A DNA stretch of 8,539 nucleotides, from assembly GCA_030747475.1 (NCBI GenBank), contig JASLKO010000213.1, forward strand, positions 1 through 8,539, given 5' to 3'. Origin of the DNA: Candidatus Thalassarchaeaceae archaeon (GTDB lineage Archaea > Thermoplasmatota > Poseidoniia > Poseidoniales > Thalassarchaeaceae). The stretch's first letter is position 1. Each line of letters starts with the position of its first letter. The position numbers and the translations under genes were made by a program. The notes beneath the pieces are model-generated. The model was not told the DNA's origin. It saw only the letters and a program-made list of their open reading frames with translations, and made no database searches. Below, in pieces: positions 1-8,100 of the stretch.

Positions 1-419
1 ACGCTGAGATAACCTCCGTAGCCATCATCGACACTACCACGTCCGAAAAGCCAGGGATCTTCACGAACAGGAATCCATGGCCCTTTACCTTCCGACCAAC
101 CTGTGAAAGGTGGTTGCTTGTCCAGATGACTGTAGAATAGAACTTCACCATCGCCAGTACCTTCGATTGTGATTGTCAATACTGGTGTTCGACCTGCTAT
201 GCGATGAACATTACAGGACATCCCTTTCATTGGAAGGCTGCCCAACCAACCCAGGAACAAATCGATTGTGTCATCAAGATAGCCGTTCTCTGCCCATTGA
301 TCATCAAAGGCCGGAGAAAGTGCGGGGATTTCGATGAATTCTGCTAGACTATCCAGCGCATGAGATTCCCATTGTTTGTCAATCCATGCGTGAATCGCAT
401 CGAGATCTATGTTCGCCAT
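1..419 (-). CDS. M20-family metallopeptidase (dipeptidase/carboxypeptidase-like), N-terminal part; C-terminus beyond left edge
   Basis: Reading leftward from the ATG at 419-417 gives 139 open codons plus two bases, with no stop before the window edge, so only the N-terminal third or so of a typical 450-500 residue M20 enzyme is present. Two metal-site motifs are visible: YSHLDKQP at about residues 96-103 (H98 expected zinc ligand, D100 the nearby acidic residue) and GRGSVDDGYG at about 126-135 (D131 expected bridging metal ligand). These are the first two signature blocks of the M20/M28 co-catalytic zinc peptidases, which cleave dipeptides or C-terminal residues. The DDGYG form replaces the DDKGP of carnosinase/PepV-type members, so the substrate cannot be assigned. 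There is no signal peptide or membrane segment at the start (MANIDLDAIHAW), suggesting a cytoplasmic enzyme. The remaining ligands and the dimerisation domain lie outside the window. It follows the addA-like gene by 37 bases on the same strand; a functional link is not evident. Start choice: first ATG after the upstream stop; no good Shine-Dalgarno precedes it. Confidence 0.87.
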   Translation of the reverse strand, partial: MANIDLDAIHAWIDKQWESHALDSLAEFIEIPALSPAFDDQWAENGYLDDTIDLFLGWLGSLPMKGMSCNVHRIAGRTPVLTITIEGTGDGEVLFYSHLDKQPPFTGWSEGKGPWIPVREDPWLFGRGSVDDGYGGYLS

Positions 420-456
420 GGCTTTGCGAGTCCCGTTTAAGGCAAAAGGACTGCTC
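420..456 (-). other. 37-base intergenic gap between addA-like stop and M20 peptidase start
   Basis: This is the only non-coding stretch in the window. Read on the minus strand it contains no GGAGG-like ribosome site before the peptidase ATG. A short T/A-rich patch (CCTTTTGCCTTAAACG) is centred roughly 20-25 bases before the ATG and could be part of a promoter, but it matches neither a bacterial -10/-35 pair nor an archaeal TATA box well. A 5-bp inverted repeat (AGTCC...GGACT, 14-base loop) is present but too weak, and without a T-run, to call a terminator. The gene may be co-transcribed with addBA, or start from a weak or leaderless promoter here. Confidence 0.5.
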
Positions 457-3400
457 TTAAGCCGGTTCAGTATCAATCACTGAATTTATGCGAATATTGT
501 TGAGATTCAATGAACAATCACAATCTGATATTGGCACATCATCAAGGGCCAGTTTTGCGAGTTGGTGTAACAATGATTCTAAATCAGATAATGCTGCGAA
601 CATCTCTTCCTTTGTCATCAATATCATCCGCCCCGTTGTTGCAGAAAGGATGGCAGGGGGGAGGACGATTCGATGCTGGACCCCTGCTTTCTCCCTTGCT
701 TCTTCTTGGCGAATCAGAGCCATGGTGTATAGCGCCAATTGCATTCTATATTCATTGAGAAGTTCAGTTTCTGAATCATGCCTCAATGGGCCTTCAGCCT
801 CTAGAAGTGGATGTGCCCAACCTGCATGTAAATGAGCAGCTCCAGTGGTCTTGAGATCAACGGCTCGAATCGCACCACTTCCATCTTCCAGTCGTGTGCA
901 AAGCACCAAATCAGCAATGCCGCTACTAGAGAAAATAAATTGTTCGATATCTGCCAAAGTTCTCTGTCCGTGTGGAGTCCACATTTCCTCTTTGGCTTGA
1001 ATATCGACACATTGTTGCAGGCTGAATGGCCATTCAGTTCGCAATCCCTCTACACTTTCCCCATTCCACGACTCACCTGCAGCAAGGGTACCCAACGGGC
1101 CATTGCGCACGGACAATGACATTTCCTTAAGCAACGAAATCATCACTTCCGCATCGGTCTCTGGTGGCATCAACTCGTCAAGTGCAGATTGAATAATCGA
1201 TTCATCACCAAGTAAATCGGAACTTTGCTCAGTCCATTGTGGTGGCAATGGTGCACTGATATCAGATGGTAAGCCAGGGTTTTCCAGTCCGATTTCCAAT
1301 ACGCGATGGAAGATTGACCCAATGACATTTGCAGGTGGCAAACCAATTGATTCAGCTGCTTTTTGGGCTGATTCATTAGACTGAATATTTGATATGAAAT
1401 TTGGAGATATCCCCCTCTCCAACAATTGCCAGTAGCAATCAGGGCATTTCGCAGCAGTATCCAATTGATGCGGTGAAATCCTAAGATGACGTGTTCGTTT
1501 TGGAATGTGTGATTCAATTGGTGGTGGAACTTCGGCAAATGCAATATTGGCAGCAGAATCCAATCGATTCAAGCGAACCATTGGACTGTATGGCATACTG
1601 GTTTCACCAAATTCAGAAACATGTCGATGCACTGCGAACGGCATTGTTTTCGGCACGATAATATGTCGGCCATCTTCATCGGGTTGCCAACCAAGTGCAT
1701 CGAACCACATGTGTCCAAATGTTGGCATTGGAAGTGTTCTTAGTTTCATCGATATTTCAGATCCAGTCCATTGAGAATCTGAAGGTGCACCCGCCAATAT
1801 CAAGAGGTCCTTTACGCGGGTACAAGCGACGTAAAACAACCGGCGCGCTTCAGCTTGAATCTGAGCCTCTTGAAGTGTCCTTGCCATTGTCCAAATCCCA
1901 CTATCGAGGCTTGATTCTGTAATCCATGGCCTTGGATTGGATGCAAATAACCCAGGGGTTGCAATCACTCGGTCACGCAAATCGTGGTTGATGTTTCCTT
2001 GTCCTTCACTAAACAAACCCCCAACAATTACGCAACGTCTCTGCAGGCCCTTAGACCCATGAATTGTCATCACCTGAACTGCATCTGCAGTAGGCGCACC
2101 GGTGGATGTGATGTCTCGACCGGCGACATCAGACAAATGTGCCATTTTGTCGGCGATCAATATTGGATCGCCCCCTACATCATTTGATTGAGCCTGCACC
2201 AATCGAAGGAATTGCTCAGCATCGCTACGCTCTGATGTACGAGGGTGAGCCAATAGCAAATCACTGTGATCTAGAGTTTGGTGCAAACATGGAATGACTG
2301 TGCCTGATTCCGCATGATGTAACCACTGTTTTACCATATTTTGATGCCCGCCCGGTGGCAACATTTCGACCAATCTGGAAATGAGATTTTCTCCTATCGT
2401 TGCAGAACCCAAGAACGATTGTAATTGTTGATCATCTAGAGCGATTAAACAAGATCTGGCCACGGTTGCGGCTGCATGTCTGCTGGATGGTCGAGCAATC
2501 CATTCCAACAATCCAACGAGTGGACGAATCACAGGCCGGAGTAAAAGTCCACCCTCTTTGTCGGCAATCGCAGGAATTCCTGCCGCTTCCAATCTTTCCA
2601 TCAAGTCATTCAGGTTTGAACGACTGGGCAATAGCACGAGAATTTCTCCAGGGTTCATCGAGTCGGTGGGGTCCTGTTCAAAACCATCTACCCTGGTGGG
2701 CGACCCATCGATTAAGGCCCGTATCCGGGCGGCAATAAGGGCATTTTCCATCTCACTAGATGTGCCTGATTCAAAGGGGTCGAGTGGTGTTGTGAGATCG
2801 TTATCTGGATGTTCAGTTCCTGATGTACTGGCAGGAGCCAGCCACTCAAAACGTCCTTTGGATTTCATGCGATGTGGAATTAAATCCTGAGACCTAGCAT
2901 ACCAATCTCCAGGGAATCTGTCATGCTCATCGGAAAACAAATCCTCCCACCAGACATTCATTGTATTGAGTAAATCACCTGCGGTTCGATAATTGACGAC
3001 CAATTCAACATGCCCTTGTGAACGGGCCTTTGCATCAATCGGCTTGTGACTGCCCTTCTCAACTTCATCAAAAGCCTGCCAACCAGCTTCGGCTTCACTG
3101 CGTGATTCTGGCAAACTGCCCATTGTGGCAAAGCCGCTATCCGCACTATATCTTGGATCTCTTGCAGAATTGATTTTGCGAAGTGTGGGGGCTCTAGTCA
3201 AAGCGGTGATGCTGTGCAATTCGTGCTCATTTGTATCCCGTAGTGCCCGTCTGAAATTGACAAAACCTGAAACTTGAGCTTGGCGGAATGCGTAGATACT
3301 CTGCTTTTGATCACCGACACAACAAATGGTTGGCTCCCAAGGAGTATCTGGTGTTGGATAACCTTCGGGCAGAGTGCGTTTGCCCCACAACCGGCCCAAT

Positions 3401-5169
3401 AATCGCCACTGCTGGGCTGAGTTGTCCTGAGCTTCGTCGATAATGAAGGCACGATAACGGGCCCTGATGTCTTGTAAGCGACGATAGCGGGTTTGCAAAT
3501 CTTCGAGGAGGCGTTGAACATCATTTGCATCCAATCCTGCTGCTTGAGGGTCTTTCGAAAAATCTTCCAACAAGCCAAGCGCAATGTGAATGTGCTCATC
3601 ACTCCATGCATCCTCAGGCAATGCGTCAAGTGCCCTAACCACTTCTATTGGATAATGACCACGCATGATTCTTGGACATTGTGCAAGCAATAGATCTGCA
3701 GCCAAAGAGGCGACATCGTCGAATTCGTGCACACCTTCTCTAACTTTGAGTTCATGAAGGATGTCTAACAATGCACGATGACAAAGAAGCATGTCTTGAA
3801 GATTGGAGGCTTCTTCTTCAATGCCAAATGCCAACGAACCCTGTGGCAAGGTATACGGTAAAGGTGAGGCGATGCGCTGAGGTTGTAATCCAGCATCAAG
3901 CGGCATATGTGGAACTGGGAATGAACTGTCATCCAAGAGGTACAACGCACGGGCCAATGGACGGAAAGATCGCCCGGTTGAACCATTCCAAAGTTCAGCA
4001 ATAATTTCGCCCAATTCTTCGCCAATTTGTTTTGCATTGGAATCTTTGGCAGCCGTCCATGTTTCAATGCCACGTGGCCATGTTTTCGAGTTGACGAGGT
4101 TGCCTCGACTGAAAGCGCTCACTTTCGATTTGTGATGTGATGCGGCAGTGCATGTGGCCATGCATAGGGCGTGAACCCACAGCCAGCGTTCCCAACGAGT
4201 TGCTGGTGGCCCGAGATCAACCAATTCAACTAGGGTGTGAAATCTTGAACTTTCAGCCAATGCATTTGCAACACCCATGTTGTGGCCAAATGTCCTTACG
4301 TGATCCACCCAATCTAAGCAAGCCTGATGAATTTGATTGACAAAATAATCGAAAGGTTCGTCAGATGGAGCCAATATTCTGTCGATGATATTGCGAACGT
4401 CAGCGGTTCCAACGTGGCCATTGGATTCTAAGCGACGTGCAACGGTATCAACGAATACTCGATTCGACAATAATGAAGAAAGGACTTTTTGCACAGCATT
4501 TCGGCTGCCAAATCTACGAGCAAGTCGATCTCTAGATTCAATCAACTCAGAGGCACGGTCCCCCGATACTCCAGCGGCTATCGCATCTGAAGGTGAACGC
4601 AGTCTCCAAAGTCCTTCAAGAGCTTGGCGAAGCAAAACATGACGATCGGCATCACCGACCACCTCATCGGTTGGACGGAGGGATAAGTCAGCCCGCCATG
4701 GAGCGATTAATCTGGAAAAGAATGAATCAATCGTACCGATTGGGGCATCTTCTAAGATATCCGTTAATTGATCTATGAGGCCCTCATTCGTCACTCTTGA
4801 ATCTCGTCGATCTGCACCAACATCTCGTGAAGGGCCTGGCCTCAATCGATTCAATTCCTTCCATAACCGATGGCGCATTTCTTCAGCAGCACGGGTTGTA
4901 AAGGTCAACACAACCACTTCACTCGGGAGCAATCCTTGCCATTGAGTCAAATCCTCACGTTCTGCCAAACCAAGTCGAATCGCACCGGCACCAAGAGGCA
5001 TGGGCCTGGGACCAGGTGGCAACAAACGAGTGGCGCGTTGGTCGATTGAAAGATAATGTTCGACCGTTCTTCCAACGATACTTAGTGTCTTACCGGTTCC
5101 TGCACCAGCATCTAAGATGAGATGCATGTCAATCGCTAAAGCGAGACGCTGGCCTACGTTCAATTCCAT
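457..5169 (-). CDS. addA: AddA/RecB-like ATP-dependent helicase-nuclease subunit, complete, 1570 aa
   Basis: This is an SF1A (UvrD/RecB-like) 3'-5' DNA helicase fused to a C-terminal RecB-family nuclease, expected to pair with the AddB-like product upstream to unwind and resect double-strand DNA ends before recombinase loading. Helicase motifs appear in order: Q-motif glutamine Q7, Walker A AGAGTGKT (21-28), Ia LTFTTRAAEEMR (88-99), Ib TIDSFFSRLI (146-155), Walker B IIDEAQD (576-582), III GDQKQSIYAFRQA (619-631), NFRS-like NYRT (726-729), a 2A/2B block GEILVLLPSRS near 842, V MTIHGSKGLQ (1034-1043), VI VACTR with arginine finger R1118. The nuclease domain starts near 1235 (SPHQLDTAAKCPDC) and carries H1288 in GSIFHRVLE, D1420 in GIADLVL, D1438/K1440 in VDLKTT, and Q1477/Y1481 in QLALY, so it looks catalytically intact. 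At 1570 residues it is several hundred longer than typical AddA (about 1150-1250); extra length sits between Ib and II and between III and NYRT. Start: ATG at 5169 with a consensus Shine-Dalgarno 6 bases upstream; it overlaps the upstream gene by 10 bp. Stop is TAA. RecB is the main alternative, but the partner is AddB-like, not RecC-like. Confidence 0.9.
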   Translation of the reverse strand: MELNVGQRLALAIDMHLILDAGAGTGKTLSIVGRTVEHYLSIDQRATRLLPPGPRPMPLGAGAIRLGLAEREDLTQWQGLLPSEVVVLTFTTRAAEEMRHRLWKELNRLRPGPSRDVGADRRDSRVTNEGLIDQLTDILEDAPIGTIDSFFSRLIAPWRADLSLRPTDEVVGDADRHVLLRQALEGLWRLRSPSDAIAAGVSGDRASELIESRDRLARRFGSRNAVQKVLSSLLSNRVFVDTVARRLESNGHVGTADVRNIIDRILAPSDEPFDYFVNQIHQACLDWVDHVRTFGHNMGVANALAESSRFHTLVELVDLGPPATRWERWLWVHALCMATCTAASHHKSKVSAFSRGNLVNSKTWPRGIETWTAAKDSNAKQIGEELGEIIAELWNGSTGRSFRPLARALYLLDDSSFPVPHMPLDAGLQPQRIASPLPYTLPQGSLAFGIEEEASNLQDMLLCHRALLDILHELKVREGVHEFDDVASLAADLLLAQCPRIMRGHYPIEVVRALDALPEDAWSDEHIHIALGLLEDFSKDPQAAGLDANDVQRLLEDLQTRYRRLQDIRARYRAFIIDEAQDNSAQQWRLLGRLWGKRTLPEGYPTPDTPWEPTICCVGDQKQSIYAFRQAQVSGFVNFRRALRDTNEHELHSITALTRAPTLRKINSARDPRYSADSGFATMGSLPESRSEAEAGWQAFDEVEKGSHKPIDAKARSQGHVELVVNYRTAGDLLNTMNVWWEDLFSDEHDRFPGDWYARSQDLIPHRMKSKGRFEWLAPASTSGTEHPDNDLTTPLDPFESGTSSEMENALIAARIRALIDGSPTRVDGFEQDPTDSMNPGEILVLLPSRSNLNDLMERLEAAGIPAIADKEGGLLLRPVIRPLVGLLEWIARPSSRHAAATVARSCLIALDDQQLQSFLGSATIGENLISRLVEMLPPGGHQNMVKQWLHHAESGTVIPCLHQTLDHSDLLLAHPRTSERSDAEQFLRLVQAQSNDVGGDPILIADKMAHLSDVAGRDITSTGAPTADAVQVMTIHGSKGLQRRCVIVGGLFSEGQGNINHDLRDRVIATPGLFASNPRPWITESSLDSGIWTMARTLQEAQIQAEARRLFYVACTRVKDLLILAGAPSDSQWTGSEISMKLRTLPMPTFGHMWFDALGWQPDEDGRHIIVPKTMPFAVHRHVSEFGETSMPYSPMVRLNRLDSAANIAFAEVPPPIESHIPKRTRHLRISPHQLDTAAKCPDCYWQLLERGISPNFISNIQSNESAQKAAESIGLPPANVIGSIFHRVLEIGLENPGLPSDISAPLPPQWTEQSSDLLGDESIIQSALDELMPPETDAEVMISLLKEMSLSVRNGPLGTLAAGESWNGESVEGLRTEWPFSLQQCVDIQAKEEMWTPHGQRTLADIEQFIFSSSGIADLVLCTRLEDGSGAIRAVDLKTTGAAHLHAGWAHPLLEAEGPLRHDSETELLNEYRMQLALYTMALIRQEEAREKAGVQHRIVLPPAILSATTGRMILMTKEEMFAALSDLESLLHQLAKLALDDVPISDCDCSLNLNNIRINSVIDTEPA

Positions 5170-8100
5170 GAACTGTCACCTCCTACGACATTGGCCAATC
5201 CGCAGGCTTCTTTGACACGACACCAAGTACAGACCCCTTCTTCTGGTGTTGGAATCACCTGCCCTGAATTGGCACTATCTGCAACATCAAATGCTGTTGT
5301 TAGTCGTTCTCTCATCCATGCACGGAAGGGGTCGCCTGAAGGACTCGAGTCTTCATCAGGGCGCCGATGTGTTGCATGGGTAAAGGTCGTAATATCACCA
5401 ACACCATTGTCTTCCAATTGATCGACAAATGCTGGACTTACCTCTATACTATGACTGGTAAAAGATCCAACTTCTGAAATCCCAACGCCGACAACAAGAT
5501 CACCTGGATTGGCAACTTCCCAACATCTTGCATACAATCCAAGCTGCAATTCATCAAAAATAGCCTTGCGATGTCGGACACCTACCTTGCCTCGTTTTGG
5601 TCCGTCGATTGATTTGATATCTCGAATCAAAATCAGGCGCTTTGGAATCCAAGGGGAATCTATCGACCAATCCAGAGGGGCAATTGTTTCAGATGCATCT
5701 GGGTTTGTAGGGCTAGAAATCACATCGACTCTATCGATATATCCAGTCATCTCCATTGTCCGACCATCTGGGTGATTGATTTCCATTCCACCGAGGGGCC
5801 ATTCGATTGAAATTGGAATTGAATTGTACAATTCCATTTCAGCCACTAACATATTGCCTAAACGACCAGAGGGGGTCATCTCCTTTGGAGATGCGAGCCA
5901 ATCCATCCATTCGCGATGTGACATGCCAATCAAGTCATGTCGGCGTTGGGCCGCAGTGGCATCTTCTCGTTCCAACCATTGTGCACGTTGTCCAATATAA
6001 TCCAAAATATGTGCAAACATGTGATTGGGTGATTGAGACATACCCGCCAATGGTTTTGAATTGACAGATGAACGGACATCACCCTCCTCCAAATCGAATA
6101 CTTTCTCAAACAAAATTCCGAGGGAGCCATGAATCAAATCACCACGAATCCGGGCATCGAGGTCGTCATCTTGCTGTTCAATTCGACCGGCATTCAAACG
6201 TCGTTCAAGCCAGCCCTGACGTGGACAAGCTTGCCACCTTTGCAAACGACTGGCAGACCAACGATTTCGGAGATGCTTTGCACCATCTGTAAAGCCATGT
6301 CTTTGATCATATACAGAGAGCAATGTGGGACTGGGATACAATGGTCTTGGATCATTCGCGAACAACTGATGGCGTCCCAACTTACCGCCAAGAACCGGCC
6401 ACTGCTCTGCATTTCGAGGTTTTATTTCTCCAGGGGCACCACGACCAGTAGGGACTATTTTTACGCCCTGTAAACTACTGAATCGTTCATGCAAATTCAT
6501 TGAGATATAATCTTCTTCTGATTGGACCTTGGTGGGTTGTCGACGCAGCCGATCTTGCATCAATGATGGGTCCAATGGCAGTGATATGGCTTGGGAGCGA
6601 AGCGGTGGTGAAGTTGGTTTTCCGGAGTTCAAAAGTGATAATCCAGAGCGTTGACGATCATCGCGTGAACTCCTTCCTGAAAGGAGAACTTCTGCTCGAG
6701 TGGGTCCCTCACCTCGAACGATCTCGATTCTTGAAGGATGCCATGCCAGATGGTGACCGCGCGTACGACCACTTGAGGAGGTTGTCCAATTTTCTAGGAA
6801 TGTGGGGCGAGGGGTGAGTTCAGGTGTGTCCGCGCCTCGTTGAACGGAGAGCCATTCTGCTAGGGGTGCCGCAGGCTGACAGTCCTCATCCAGCCCTGTG
6901 GCATCGATGAGAATGACTGTGGGTGCTGCATGAATCAAGTGGTGAAGCGCATGGCGGGCTCCTCTAAGTGGTGCATCGGGGCGACAAATATTCAATTCCT
7001 TACAAGTGACTTCGTCTAGCCAAGGCAATTGCTCAGCACGCAAGGACCATTCTGAATTGGTCAAATGAGTCAGTATCAAAATATCAGCAGTTGCCCCAAG
7101 GGCATCACTTGGTGACAATATTCGAACTTGGTCCCCTGCTTCCATTCGCGTGGGGGCATCCAAATCATCAATCAATCCAATCAATCCATCAACCCAAGTT
7201 TTTCCGCCTGAAGATTTAGGATGGCCCAGTGACACTTGTGATGATGTGAATTTTTCATGCTCTTCTAGCAATCGTTGAAGTGGGCCGATTTCATTGAGCA
7301 TTGAGTCCCAATCAAGGTGACCCACCGCCGTGGAAAGCCATTCATCAGCATCGCTGGGGATTGGGGGCAATGGCAATTGAGCACCAGTAAAGCAACCGAT
7401 TGAGTATTCATTTTCTTCCAGGAGTGCACGTTCTCCAGATGAAAGAAGAGGTGACATTCGACTCAAGAGAGAAAGGAGCCACCACTGTGTGCATTCCGCT
7501 CTTTGCCCAGCTTCATCTGGGTCTTCCCAAGGTGCGGGATTCGCAGGAGAGGCGAGTGCTCGAAGCCAGCGGGAAAGAGCACCGTGTCCGCCCAAAATAT
7601 GCCAAGAACGTGCCAATCCCTCTATTCTCTGTACGTCGATTTCCGGTTTCCAGTCAATATGAATCGGATGCAATTGGTCGTGAATCCAATCGTCATTAAA
7701 TTTGAGACTCTTTTGTGTTCCAAGTCCTCGAATACGAGCCATTGACCAGGCTTCTGCCCCCTGGCCAATGGATGCAGTTTCTGCCAACCAGTGGATCGAA
7801 GGTGTAGCCTTAATCGGTTCAGTTTGACGAGAAGGGTGTAACCCAATTTCGGTTAGGCCATTTCGCCAAGGCTCGACCCGCTCTTGCCAATTCGGATCAA
7901 TAATCAAGACACTTGCATCGGATGGGGCACTCTGTATCCAATCACGCAGCACTTCGATAGAGGCTGAAATGTCAAGTCCAGTTCGTGGAACCAAGATTCT
8001 ATGGACAGATTGTTCAACCGGTACCGGTTTCCAAATTTCGTGAGCCACAATCCATTCAGGTAGTGTTTCGTTGGTACAGTCATAGACGTCTTCTAGGATG

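Noticed and set aside
424..455. Inverted repeat AGTCC...GGACT after the addA-like stop as a possible terminator
   Set aside because: Only 5 paired bases with a 14-base loop, and no T-run follows.
488..835. Plus-strand open frame of 115 codons opposite the AddA nuclease domain, and similar plus-strand frames elsewhere (e.g. 2400-2738, 2558-2890, 6129-6473, 6500-6817)
   Set aside because: They lie wholly antisense to clearly coding genes with conserved motifs, and their translations show no recognisable domain.
1170..1544. Minus-strand 124-codon frame inside the AddA-like gene, and similar same-strand shifted frames (e.g. 3198-3629, 3765-4073)
   Set aside because: They are out-of-frame shadows of the AddA-like gene; no frameshift is needed, since the main frame is open and motif-bearing throughout.
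7165..7190. Short ATC/CAATC repeat-like run
   Set aside because: It encodes the stretch GLIGLIDDLD in the AddB-like protein; the repetition follows from codon use for Gly-Leu-Ile and Asp and is too short to call a repeat element.
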